This document shows positions 42,848 to 51,237 of a stretch of 64,000 nt of DNA, piece by piece. The notes beneath the pieces are model-generated. The model was not told where the DNA came from, made no database searches, and saw nothing but the letters and a program-made list of their open reading frames with translations. The stretch is from an uncultured Roseibium sp. (GTDB lineage: Bacteria; Pseudomonadota; Alphaproteobacteria; Rhizobiales; Stappiaceae), in assembly GCF_947499295.1 (NCBI RefSeq), contig NZ_CANMNP010000001.1, positions 496,001-560,000 on the forward strand. The letters run 5' to 3'. Numbering within the stretch: the first letter of the stretch is position 1; the number at the start of each line of letters is the position of its first letter. Position numbers and translations under genes: made by a program.

Positions 42848-43840
42848 TCAGTTGGTCAGATATTTGCTGTCGAGATTGTCGATGATGTTTTTGGTCAGTG
42901 CAGAGATATCTGCCTGATAGGTATCGATGTTATCAGCGGTTACAGGGACGACACCGGCATCGATTGAATGCACGCCTTCACGAGGCTTGTAGCCTTCGGA
43001 CAGTTTTTTCAGCAATACCATTGGAATGTAGCCATGCCCGAATGGGTTTTGCGCCATCGTGCCATCAATGTGGCCGGCCCGGATCGCGTCGAGAACAACG
43101 GCATCCGTGTCGATACCGTAGAAGTGGATGCGTTCGCCGCCATTTTCATGGTACTCGGTCAGCAACTGGGCGATTGCAACGGTCGGCGTGTAACCGGTCG
43201 CGATCATACCATCGATGTTGCCAAGATTTGCGGCAATGGCGTTTTGGACCTTCTCGACACTGTCTTCAATTGAAGAAAGGTCACCGACAGTCTGGATAAT
43301 CTTGACGTCGGGATACTTGGCGACGACCTCCTCGACGCCCTCCTGACGCAAGCGGGTGTTGTCCCCGGGAACTTCCAGAACGTTGATGATGTTGCCCTTG
43401 CCGCCCATGGATTTGATCAGCTCTTCAGTGGCGAGCATCGCCGCCTCTTTCAACTGGGTCCCGACGTAAAAGGCAGCCGGTGTAGGCTCCTTGGTTGCCT
43501 GGCCAAAATCCACGATGGTGACGCCTTGCTCGGCAAGCTCTTCATAAAGCCCCCTGGCGCCTGACACATCCGACGGAAAAATGCTGAACGCATTGAAACC
43601 CTGCGCCGCCATGGCAGCAACGTTTTCGTTCTGATTGTCTTGCGTCCAATCCTGACCGAGGCGCTTTGTGACCTCGACGCCGAAGTCTTCGGAAAATTTG
43701 TCGACGCCTTTTTGCACCTCGTCGAAATAAGGATGCACTGTTGACGCATACCAAGCGTAACGGGCGTCTTCAGCGGCGGCTGAAACTATGGTCATTGCGC
43801 TCAGCGCGGCACCAGTTACGAGTTTTGCGATCAGTTTCAT
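42848..43840 (-). CDS. CUT2 sugar ABC transporter periplasmic substrate-binding protein
   Basis: The 330-residue protein has a signal peptide (MKLIAKLVTGAALSAMTIVS, cleavage after AAA) and a type-I binding fold (YAWYASTVHPYFDEVQKGVD, GNIINVLEVPGDNTRLRQEG). It follows the enolase-superfamily gene by 56 bases in the same operon. Sugar ligand not determined. Confidence 0.92.
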   Translation of the reverse strand: MKLIAKLVTGAALSAMTIVSAAAEDARYAWYASTVHPYFDEVQKGVDKFSEDFGVEVTKRLGQDWTQDNQNENVAAMAAQGFNAFSIFPSDVSGARGLYEELAEQGVTIVDFGQATKEPTPAAFYVGTQLKEAAMLATEELIKSMGGKGNIINVLEVPGDNTRLRQEGVEEVVAKYPDVKIIQTVGDLSSIEDSVEKVQNAIAANLGNIDGMIATGYTPTVAIAQLLTEYHENGGERIHFYGIDTDAVVLDAIRAGHIDGTMAQNPFGHGYIPMVLLKKLSEGYKPREGVHSIDAGVVPVTADNIDTYQADISALTKNIIDNLDSKYLTN

Positions 43841-43896
43841 GGTTTACTTCCTCCCTTTTCGATTATTCCGTCCGCTTCCTCCTGCGTCGGCGATAA

Positions 43897-45021
43897 TCAG
43901 TTGCTGTAGCTGCGATGAGATACGCAGTTTTCATCGACGAGATCCCAGTCGATATCCACGCCAAGCCCATGCCCCTCAGGAGCATGAATGTCGCCATTTT
44001 CGTCGATGAAGTCGTAGTAGCTCTGGCGCATGGGAGCCTGAAAAATGTCTTCTGGAACAAAGAGTTCGAAGAAGTCGCAGTTTCGAACCGCGCAAGAGAC
44101 ATGAACGTTCGCCATGTCCATGGGTCCCATAGTTGTTGTATGCAGCTCACAGTTCATCCCGTGAGCCTCAGCCAGATGACAGGATTTCAACGTCCCCGTG
44201 ATCCCTGCTTTCCAGGAAACATCTGCACGGACGGTGTTAACCGCATCGAACTTGATTGCTTGAGCAATTCCCCAGGGGCCACCCCGAGTGGTTTCGGTTC
44301 CAACGATTTCAATATCAGTGGCGCGAGTAAGCTTGGCGTATTTGTCGAGCTCGTAGTCACGGAATGGCTCCTCGAGCCATCTGTAGTTGAGATCCTCGAG
44401 TTGCCTGGCCACTTTGATCGCTTCGGAGAGGGTGTATTCGGACACCGGGTCGGACATCAGGATCATGTCCTCGCCAACAGCGGCGCGCACTGCTGTGTGA
44501 ATTTCCATGTCCATATCGGACGGACCGCAAGGATGAACCTTGTAGGCCTTGAAGCCTTTCGATTTGTATTTCAGCGCCTCATCCACGTAAGCCTGGACCG
44601 AATCCAGCCAAAGACTGCTGGCATAAACGGGAAGTTTCTGCCGGTAGCTGCCGATAAACCTGTGCAAGGGGAGTTCTACGGTCTTTGCCGCCGCATCCCA
44701 GAGAGCAACATCGATGGGCCCCGGCAGGAAGACGGGAAAAAAAGCTCCGTGCCGGTCGATGTTCCAGAAATCGTGCCAGATACGTTCGCGGTCTGAAATG
44801 TTGCGACCGAGAATAACCGGAGCGATTACGTCCTGCAGGTACGCATCGGTAACAGCGCCGGAGCGTGCGGCCCAGAAGGTAGCGAGGCCCTCGACACCGT
44901 CGCTTGTCACAATTTTTCCGACACCATAGTCCCAAGGCATTGGGGCAGCGCCTTCACGGGCCTCGTCGAACACCCCGTGCCCCCGCTTGCATATCCAGGT
45001 CTCGAATTTCTCGATCCTCAT
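43897..45021 (-). CDS. Enolase-superfamily (mandelate racemase type) sugar-acid dehydratase
   Basis: The 374-residue protein has an N-terminal capping domain (GLATFWAARSGAVT) and a barrel with the KxH motif (KAYKVHPCGPSD), metal-ligand Asp/Glu residues in LMSDPVSEY, RWLEEPF and VGTETT, and a general-base histidine region (CELHTTTMGP). ATG 45021 with GGAGGA upstream replaces the longer frame from 45084. Family members dehydrate aldonates to 2-keto-3-deoxy acids. It is the first gene of the operon, divergent from AraC. Confidence 0.87.
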   Translation of the reverse strand: MRIEKFETWICKRGHGVFDEAREGAAPMPWDYGVGKIVTSDGVEGLATFWAARSGAVTDAYLQDVIAPVILGRNISDRERIWHDFWNIDRHGAFFPVFLPGPIDVALWDAAAKTVELPLHRFIGSYRQKLPVYASSLWLDSVQAYVDEALKYKSKGFKAYKVHPCGPSDMDMEIHTAVRAAVGEDMILMSDPVSEYTLSEAIKVARQLEDLNYRWLEEPFRDYELDKYAKLTRATDIEIVGTETTRGGPWGIAQAIKFDAVNTVRADVSWKAGITGTLKSCHLAEAHGMNCELHTTTMGPMDMANVHVSCAVRNCDFFELFVPEDIFQAPMRQSYYDFIDENGDIHAPEGHGLGVDIDWDLVDENCVSHRSYSN

Positions 45022-45172
45022 TGGTCCTCCCAGAGCGTCGATGCCTTCAAATACTTGGAAAATACAGCCTGCGAGACGCCTCACTGTCTATGCATCAATG
45101 TTTCATTTTTTTGCACCTATTTCCCATTTTTGAAAAAATCTCTTTATTTAAAACCAATTATCATTCACTGAT

Positions 45173-46006
45173 GTGATCTCTTTTATTCCAAATGTGAGCA
45201 GATCTTTGGATATCAGCGGCCTGGAAATCGTGCTGTTTCACTCCGACAACTCGGACTACCTCACCGAGTGGAACGGCACCCGTCTGAATGACGACTATCA
45301 CCGGCTCTATTTCATTGCCGGAGGCTCTGCTGAGGTGACTTACGACGGCCACCATTGCCAGCTTGCAGAGGGGCGGACTTATCTCTTCCCGACAACGCGA
45401 CGTTTCGACTATTCGTGTCCGTCGCATCTCAGATTGTTAAATGTTTGTTTTAAAATGACTGTTCAGGGCGGCATTGACGTGCTGGACCTCTATCCCTGGA
45501 GCTTCGAAATTCAAGCGCAATCAGCGTCGGAAACATTTCGGTCCATGACGATGATTGACGAAAATCTGACCAGCGAATTCTTTGCGGATCAAATCCTCGT
45601 CCGCAGCCGGATTCTATCCCTGCTCTCTCCCCATTTCAGAACCCGTGCGAAACACCGGGATCTCAAGCGCCAGCGCGACGTCCGGCGCATGGCGCCGGTG
45701 CTCCGGCATATCGCAGACAATCTCCGCACGGGTGTGAAAATCTCGGAACTGCACCTTCTGGCTGGCATGAGCCGCTCGCATTTTGTCCGGAAATTCCAGG
45801 CAACATTCGACGTCTCTCCGCAAGATTATGTCCGGAAGAAACGGATTACATTGGTCAAGAACGAATTGCACTCATCAGACTTGCCACTATCGATCCTGGC
45901 CGAAGACCTTGGCTTCAGCAGCTCGTCTCATATGTCACGGGAATTCAAGCACTACACCGGCTACTCGCCCAAGAAATTCAGAGCTCTGGACAAGATCTAC
46001 GGCTAG
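45173..46006 (+). CDS. AraC family transcriptional regulator
   Basis: The 277-residue protein has a cupin-like N-terminal sensor (LYFIAGGSAEVTYDGHHCQL) and two C-terminal HTHs (ISELHLLAGMSRSHFVRKF; LSILAEDLGFSSSSHMSREF then GYSPKKFR). No ATG is available near the start; GTG 45173 is used. It is divergent from the dehydratase-led operon across a 151-bp AT-rich gap and is probably its sugar-responsive activator. Confidence 0.88.
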   Translation: MISFIPNVSRSLDISGLEIVLFHSDNSDYLTEWNGTRLNDDYHRLYFIAGGSAEVTYDGHHCQLAEGRTYLFPTTRRFDYSCPSHLRLLNVCFKMTVQGGIDVLDLYPWSFEIQAQSASETFRSMTMIDENLTSEFFADQILVRSRILSLLSPHFRTRAKHRDLKRQRDVRRMAPVLRHIADNLRTGVKISELHLLAGMSRSHFVRKFQATFDVSPQDYVRKKRITLVKNELHSSDLPLSILAEDLGFSSSSHMSREFKHYTGYSPKKFRALDKIYG

Positions 46007-46051
46007 GCCTGCGCAAACACCGATAAAAATCAAATAGCTGTCAAAAAGAAA

Positions 46052-46141
46052 TGGCGGAGAGGAAGGGATTCGAACCCTCGATACCGTTCCCGGTATACTC
46101 CCTTAGCAGGGGAGCGCCTTCAGCCACTCGGCCACCTCTCC
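46052..46141 (-). tRNA. tRNA-Ser (anticodon GCT)
   Basis: The minus strand folds as a class II tRNA of 90 bases including an encoded CCA (46052-46054). Acceptor arms GGAGAGG and CCTCTCC pair perfectly; the anticodon stem CTCCC/GGGAG holds loop CTGCTAA with anticodon GCT; a long variable arm (TATACCGGGAACGGTA) and T loop GGTTCGAATCC follow. It reads AGC/AGU serine codons. Confidence 0.97.
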
Positions 46142-46525
46142 GGTAAGCTCCGTGTACGAACAAAAACCTCGGAGTTCAAGGCGTTTTTTTGAACGCCCAT
46201 TCGTTTTCCCCATTGGCTACCATGGGCTTGCATGTTGGATAGCCCGTCAGAAGTGAGCGCGGCAATGCGGATTGGTCTTTGTCTCGCAAGCAAGGCAGGC
46301 GCCCGTCAGCTTTTGGAATTGAGCGCAATTGCCTTTTCGTGAAAGGCAAACATTTTGCACAGATAAAGGTTGCACGATATCCAAGCCTTCCATACTTCAG
46401 CCGCACTCCTTTGGTGAGCTTGCCACGTCTTTTGGTCAGGTTCGGAGCGTGACATTTATAGTCCACCTGCCCCTGCTGCACTCTCTCATCTCATCGCAAC
46501 CCGGTTCGACTGGGTCTGCGCCGTA
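46142..46525. other. Intergenic region upstream of tRNA-Ser and DUF930 gene
   Basis: This 384-base region holds the tRNA promoter (possible TTGAAC -35 reading left) and a small hairpin (GGCGTT/AACGCC, about 46180-46198). A 101-codon open frame on the minus strand has basic, featureless composition and I do not accept it. Confidence 0.4.
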
Positions 46526-47137
46526 TTGTTGCATCTTGCTGTTTTTAGTTTTCTGACAGGAGCCGGCTACTGGCCGCCCCAACAGACCTCTCCCCAAGAA
46601 ACCGTGGAAGTGCAATTGGTTCGAGCGCCAGCAGCGGCCAGAGGAACCTTGGACATCGCAGGCCTTCCAAATGGAAGCGCTTTGACGGGTGAAAGCGAAG
46701 AAGGCGTTCCTGAAACGCCTCAAACAGAACCAGCCAATCCTTTGGCTGACAGCTGGGTTACCGCCACATCTTTCCTGGCTGCGGATGTCTTAAGAAGCCC
46801 CCGGTCCAGCCAGGCGCGCGTGGCACTTGCCTCATTGACGGGTGCCGACAAACACGAACAGGTATGCGCGCTTGAAGCGATGGAACAACTCCGTCAAGAC
46901 AAGCCGGATTTTCGTCCGACGCGACTTGCACCGCATGCTTTCAGGAACGGATTTTCAAAAGGAAATACGCTTCATGTCACGGCAGGAGCCGTCAGAAGCA
47001 ATCGTATCTGGTACGAAATTGCCTATCGGTGCCGCCTTGAAAAAGGCAGTCAAAAAATCATCGGCTTTGAATATGCACTCGGTGCGGAAATCGAAAGATC
47101 GCTCTGGGATGAGCATGGGCTAGCGCCAGTTCACTAA
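46526..47137 (+). CDS. DUF930 domain protein with N-terminal membrane anchor
   Basis: The 203-residue frame has a hydrophobic start (HLAVFSFLTGAGYWPP), a proline/glutamate-rich linker and a C-terminal DUF930 domain (EQVCALEAMEQLRQDKPDF, AGAVRSNRIWYEIAYRCRLE, GAEIERSLWDEHGLAP). The usual TonB-like anchor would extend upstream (RFDWVCAV is in frame) but no ATG or GTG exists before the TGA at 46415, so the start is uncertain: TTG 46526 or an upstream ATT at 46454. Function unknown. Confidence 0.72.
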   Translation: MLHLAVFSFLTGAGYWPPQQTSPQETVEVQLVRAPAAARGTLDIAGLPNGSALTGESEEGVPETPQTEPANPLADSWVTATSFLAADVLRSPRSSQARVALASLTGADKHEQVCALEAMEQLRQDKPDFRPTRLAPHAFRNGFSKGNTLHVTAGAVRSNRIWYEIAYRCRLEKGSQKIIGFEYALGAEIERSLWDEHGLAPVH

Positions 47138-47262
47138 CCCCATTCCGGCTGAGCTTACGACAATTTCGACCAAGATCCGGACGCGGCAGACTGAAATGCG
47201 ACTGCCGCGTCAGATGGGTGTTTGCGGTTGAGGTGCCGTATGGCCGGCAGCCTTTGACCAGC

Positions 47263-47532
47263 TCAATGCATTGACAGCCATTCACGGGCGGAGCGCTGAG
47301 CTTCAGCAATTTCTGATGGGCTCATTTCACCGGAGATTTCCTTACGGTACTGAACCGCATCCCGGTTGCCTTTGAGAGCTGCAATGTTGAACCACTTGTG
47401 TGCGGTGACCAGATCAGTCGCGCCGTTGCGGCCGCAAGCGCTGTCCAGACCCATCTGAAACAGAATGTCAGCTGTAACGGGCTTGCCGCCCATGATGGCC
47501 ATATCAGCCGAATGAATTTCAAAACGAGCCAT
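47263..47532 (-). CDS. Small Sel1-like repeat protein
   Basis: The 89-residue protein (from ATG 47532, AAGGGGAG upstream) has one SEL1-type helical pair (LVTAHKWFNIAALKGN) followed by a conserved C-terminal stretch (EIAEAQRSAREWLSMH). Short proteins of this exact plan are common single-copy genes in Hyphomicrobiales; the role is unknown, perhaps protein interaction. Confidence 0.82.
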   Translation of the reverse strand: MARFEIHSADMAIMGGKPVTADILFQMGLDSACGRNGATDLVTAHKWFNIAALKGNRDAVQYRKEISGEMSPSEIAEAQRSAREWLSMH

Positions 47533-47940
47533 GATGCTCCCCTTTCCTACTCTGTTTTTCCAGAAGCTTCTCTTGGTTCCGTGGAACACCAGATGCTTCC
47601 CCCTGCTTGCCGGTCGGACCGGAGCGAAAACACTCCTTTATTGCGACCGAAGAAACGTAAGCTTTCTTGTAGCTTTCCCCTTCGTTTCTTGAGGTGTACT
47701 TCAGCAGGAGCAGTTAAATGGCCAGTTAAGATACAGGTTTAACGTAATGCGAACAAAAATTTAAATATCTCTGAAATTTACTTGCCGGTAAGCATGCAGT
47801 TGCGAATTCCTCTTTAATATCAGTGACATTCTCACAAAATTTGAAAGGACCTCTCAACGTTCTGTTCACCAAACGGGAAATTCAGTGCAGTCTTGGCTGA
47901 AATTTTTGGGAAAACCATCGCTGCTTCGGAGTGAAAGAAA
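47533..47940. other. AT-rich intergenic region
   Basis: About 400 bases between divergent genes. Bases 47700-47860 are markedly AT-rich and probably contain both promoters. No gene, repeat or RNA fold is recognisable. Confidence 0.4.
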
Positions 47941-48717
47941 ATGCCAAAACCGCCAATCGTCCTCCTGCATGGCACCAATGCCCAACCCTGGACCATGGAA
48001 ACGTTCAAGTCTTATTTTGAGAACGCAGGATTTGAGTGCCATACGCCAAGCTATCGTGGGCATGGGCTTCCCGAAGGGGACGCCAGGAATGATGCGCTGA
48101 CGGGGGCCAGCATTGCGGACTATGTTGAGGACATTGCCCACTACATTAGGGAGATGGAGCAGCGCCCCATTGTCATTGGTCACTCTCTCGGAGGACTGAT
48201 TGCTCAGCTGTTATCCCCACGCGAACTAATTGAGGCCGGCGTTCTGATAAACAGCAGCATTATTCACGGCACTCTGCCTACGACCGAAATGGAGCGGGCA
48301 CTTGGCAAGATGTTCATGTCGGCAGGGCGTTTTTGGGAAATGGTGCCGGGGCAGGACTTTGAATTGCTTGCCGCTTATGGTCTCAACACCATGCCGGAGC
48401 GAAAACAGCACGAAATTTGCGATCGGTTGGGTACGGAGTCCGGAGCCGTACTCTTCGAACTGTTTTTCTGGATGTACGATGTCAACCAGACCACCAAGGT
48501 CGACTTCGCCAACGCAAAAGCGCCATTGCTGTTTTTGTCCGGAAGTGAAGACAAAGTCGTTCCCCCCTCCACCGCCCTCACCATGGCTGACCGATATGGG
48601 AGCCTGGCAACCTTCGAAGTGATTGAAGGACGCTGCCACTACATGCAGCTCGAAGATGGCTGGGAAGACATCGCCGCCAAAAGCATGAAATGGATTGAAA
48701 ACATGCCCCGGGTTTGA
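47941..48717 (+). CDS. Alpha/beta hydrolase
   Basis: The 258-residue hydrolase has an oxyanion motif near the start (VLLHGTNAQPWTM), nucleophile serine in GHSLGGLIAQ, an acid in GSEDKVVPP and histidine in RCHYMQLED. The overall look is of a lipase/carboxylesterase-like soluble enzyme. It stands alone with no clear operon partners. Confidence 0.87.
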   Translation: MPKPPIVLLHGTNAQPWTMETFKSYFENAGFECHTPSYRGHGLPEGDARNDALTGASIADYVEDIAHYIREMEQRPIVIGHSLGGLIAQLLSPRELIEAGVLINSSIIHGTLPTTEMERALGKMFMSAGRFWEMVPGQDFELLAAYGLNTMPERKQHEICDRLGTESGAVLFELFFWMYDVNQTTKVDFANAKAPLLFLSGSEDKVVPPSTALTMADRYGSLATFEVIEGRCHYMQLEDGWEDIAAKSMKWIENMPRV

Positions 48718-48800
48718 GTTCACAATTTGTGAGCAGATGGAAAAAGTCCGCCAGGTGACGTGGGGACACGGGTTTTCAGCAGGCTTTCAAAGCATATACA

Positions 48801-48820
48801 TTCCGTTTCCGTAAACGGAA
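48801..48820. promoter_or_regulatory. 20-bp dyad overlapping promoter of DUF2147 gene
   Basis: Perfect 8-base arms TTCCGTTT and AAACGGAA flank CCGT. It directly follows a -10-like TATACA (48795-48800), so it covers the expected transcription start and is a good operator candidate. The gene's GGGAGG and ATG lie 14-26 bases beyond. No regulator gene is adjacent. Confidence 0.5.
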
Positions 48821-48845
48821 GCTTATTCCGCATTGGGAGGACTTA

Positions 48846-49268
48846 ATGCTGAAATCCATGATCGCGGCGGCTGCCTTGGCCGCCGGTGTTGTTGCCGCAT
48901 CTTCCACGCTGTCTCTTGCCGCAGACGCGAAGGGAGACTGGGTGCGCCCGAACGGGGCCTCAAAAATCCGCATCAGTTCGTGCGGTGCCGCTCTTTGCGG
49001 CAAACTGATCTGGCTGAAAACGCCACGCAAAGACACCAACAATCCCGATACTTCTTTGCGTGAGCAGCCCTTGCTCGGTGCTCAGATCGTCAAATCGATG
49101 ATACCCACGGCCAAATTCAACCAGTGGAAGGGCAAGGTTTACAACGCTGAAGACGGCAAGACATACACCGGTTTCATTGAACTGACCTCAGCCGACAAGC
49201 TGAAACTTGAAGGCTGCGTGATGGGCGGGTTGATCTGCAAGGGTGAAACCTGGACCCGCGCCAATTAG
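48846..49268 (+). CDS. DUF2147 family secreted protein
   Basis: The 140-residue protein has a signal peptide (MIAAAALAAGVVAASSTLSL, cleavage near LAA) and a DUF2147 domain (GDWVRPNGASKIRISSCGAA, WKGKVYNAEDGKTYTGFIEL, GCVMGGLICKGETW) with paired cysteines that may form disulfides. DUF2147 is a lipocalin-like periplasmic family of unknown function. Confidence 0.85.
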   Translation: MLKSMIAAAALAAGVVAASSTLSLAADAKGDWVRPNGASKIRISSCGAALCGKLIWLKTPRKDTNNPDTSLREQPLLGAQIVKSMIPTAKFNQWKGKVYNAEDGKTYTGFIELTSADKLKLEGCVMGGLICKGETWTRAN

Positions 49269-49377
49269 ACAAAACTGTGCTGTTTGCCAAATCCTGGTGA
49301 TTTGGCCATTGCCCCGTCGCATTTGCTGGTAAAAAATTGTGGCGCAATCTTCATCGGCATCGCGGCGGGGTATTTCC

Positions 49378-49848
49378 GTGACATCTCTTTCATATTTCAG
49401 TTTGCTCCGGTTTCTATTTAAATCCGCATTCGGGATCGCAATCCCGGTTTTGTTTTTCCTGGCAGCCCCTCCTGCAACTGCAGCTCCCGACATATCAGGT
49501 AATTGGAAGACACCGGCCGGGGCCATCATCAACATCAGCACCTGCGGCAGTGCGCCTTGCGGGAAAATCGTGCGGTTCACGCCGCCCAAGGGCTATACGA
49601 TGAAAAACACGCCGGATCTGAAAAACAGGGATGCCAGCAAACGCGGCCGCAAGATCCTGGGACTCAAGGTGCTCTGGCGGATGAAGTCGCAGCCCAACGC
49701 CTGGAAGGGGCGGGTCTATGATCCACGCAGGGGCTTCAGCGCCAACGCGACCATACGCAAGAAGGGTGGTTCAGCGCTCGAAGTTCAAGGCTGTGTTCGG
49801 GTTGTATTCAATGTTTGCGAAAAGGAAGTCTGGCGCAAAGTCAATTGA
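49378..49848 (+). CDS. DUF2147 family secreted protein (tandem paralogue)
   Basis: The 156-residue protein begins at GTG 49378, giving a good signal peptide (FGIAIPVLFFLAAPPATA); GTG 49339 is an alternative without a visible ribosome site. The domain matches its neighbour (GNWKTPAGAIINISTCGSAP, WKGRVYDPRRGFSANATI, QGCVRVVFNVCEKEVW). It is 109 bases downstream of the first copy and shares its cysteine pattern, suggesting an old tandem duplication. Confidence 0.83.
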   Translation: MTSLSYFSLLRFLFKSAFGIAIPVLFFLAAPPATAAPDISGNWKTPAGAIINISTCGSAPCGKIVRFTPPKGYTMKNTPDLKNRDASKRGRKILGLKVLWRMKSQPNAWKGRVYDPRRGFSANATIRKKGGSALEVQGCVRVVFNVCEKEVWRKVN

Positions 49849-49885
49849 GTAACAGGCAGGACCACTTTTATTCGATCAGGTAGCC

Positions 49886-50599
49886 TTACCGCGCCTTTTG
49901 CCCGAACAGGACGCTTTGGGCCGCCTTGTCCTTCTCAATCACCAGCGTTTTCTGCTGATCTGCACCGACAGCGAGACCGCGTTGAACGGCGTCGCGCGCC
50001 TCCAACCGCAACCGCCAATCTCTGACATTGGGAAACTCTTCCAAGTCGATATTCTGTCGTTGCCAGCGCTGCGCCCATCCGAAGGTTGCAATATCCGCAA
50101 TGGTATATTCGTCAGCGGCAATGAACGCCCGTCCTTCCAGCCGCCTGTTCAAAACGCCATAGAGCCGATGGGTCTCATTGGAGTATCGCTCGATCGCGTA
50201 AGGCACTTCTTCCGGCGCATAATGGCGGAAATGGTGGTTTTGTCCCAGCATTGGCCCAAATCCGCCCATCTGCCACATCAGCCACTCTTCCGTCTCCACG
50301 CGCTTGCGTTCGTCGTCAGGATAGAATTTCTGAAACTTCCGGCCGAGATATTGAAGAATTGCGCCGGACTCAAATACGGATATCGGTTCACCGCCGGGAC
50401 CTTCTGGGTCAAGAATGGCCGGCATCCGGTTGTTGGGGGAAATCGCAAGAAATTCGGGGGCGAACTGATCGCCCTTGCCGATATTGACCAGGTGCAGGTT
50501 ATAGGGAACCCCGAGCTCCTCTAGCATGATGCTCGCTTTCCAGCCATTCGGCGTCGGCCAAAAATAGAGCTCGATCGGTTGTTCCTGCGATATGGTCAT
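49886..50599 (-). CDS. Glutathione S-transferase (YghU/Ure2-like)
   Basis: The 237-residue protein has the N-terminal thioredoxin fold of the nu/YghU group (LYFWPTPNGWKASIMLEELG, SPNNRMPAILDPEGPGGEPI, VFESGAILQYLG) and a helical C-domain (EWLMWQMGGFGPMLGQNHHF). The family uses two glutathiones and has disulfide-bond reductase activity. ATG 50599 is preferred over 50644. It is monocistronic. Confidence 0.9.
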   Translation of the reverse strand: MTISQEQPIELYFWPTPNGWKASIMLEELGVPYNLHLVNIGKGDQFAPEFLAISPNNRMPAILDPEGPGGEPISVFESGAILQYLGRKFQKFYPDDERKRVETEEWLMWQMGGFGPMLGQNHHFRHYAPEEVPYAIERYSNETHRLYGVLNRRLEGRAFIAADEYTIADIATFGWAQRWQRQNIDLEEFPNVRDWRLRLEARDAVQRGLAVGADQQKTLVIEKDKAAQSVLFGQKAR

Positions 50600-50725
50600 G
50601 GAAGTTCCTGTTTGAAGGTAAGATGCCGAGGGCACTGCTACCACAGTGAAGCAACTAGGGTTTGTTCTGGCAAGCCCGTTAGCTGGCGATTGCGATTTCG
50701 GCAGCGAGCATCTTTGTGAGCTGCC

Positions 50726-51190
50726 TCACATCATCATTTTCTTGTAACCGAGGTGGCTCTGGTCGTAGCCGAGCTGACGGTAGAAATGATGAGAGCCTTC
50801 ACGCTCCTTGTTGGAGGTCAGCTGAATGATGCAGGCATCCACCGAGCGCGCCAGGTCCTCCGCATGTTTCATCATGGTGCGGCCAACGCCTTTGCCACGC
50901 TGATCGGCGCGCACATGAACGCTTTCCAATTCCACGCGTGGCCGACCCTTGAAGGCAATGCCTTTCAGGAAATGGATTTGATAGGTTCCGACAACCGCAC
51001 CCGCCTCATCCAATGCCACGTAGATGTCGCACTCAGGTGCGTCCCTTAAAGCATCAAAGGCGGAGCGATAGTTTTGCCATTCTCCAAATTCCTTGTTCTT
51101 GCGAACGGAAGTCGCCCCGGCATTGATGATCTCGACAATCTCCATCAAGTGATCAGGAGACGCTTTTTCAATTTGGATCGTGGAGCTCAT
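50726..51190 (-). CDS. GNAT family N-acetyltransferase
   Basis: The 154-residue enzyme has the acetyl-CoA pyrophosphate-binding motif in VRADQRGKGVGRTMMKHAED and an ending (HHFYRQLGYDQSHLGYKKMM) typical of amino-acid or aminoglycoside-like GNATs. ATG 51190 is the first good start. Substrate unknown. Confidence 0.87.
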   Translation of the reverse strand: MSSTIQIEKASPDHLMEIVEIINAGATSVRKNKEFGEWQNYRSAFDALRDAPECDIYVALDEAGAVVGTYQIHFLKGIAFKGRPRVELESVHVRADQRGKGVGRTMMKHAEDLARSVDACIIQLTSNKEREGSHHFYRQLGYDQSHLGYKKMMM

Positions 51191-51237
51191 ACTGATTTCT
51201 CTGTCCAGGGCATGTTTCAGTTGGTCGTAGCAGGTCA

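Noticed and set aside
46052-46200. tRNA-Ser as an integration site for an island
   Set aside because: No integrase gene and no repeated tRNA 3' end were seen on either side.
46176-46481. 101-codon minus-strand frame upstream of tRNA-Ser
   Set aside because: Strongly basic random-like composition and no ribosome site; lies in the tRNA promoter region.
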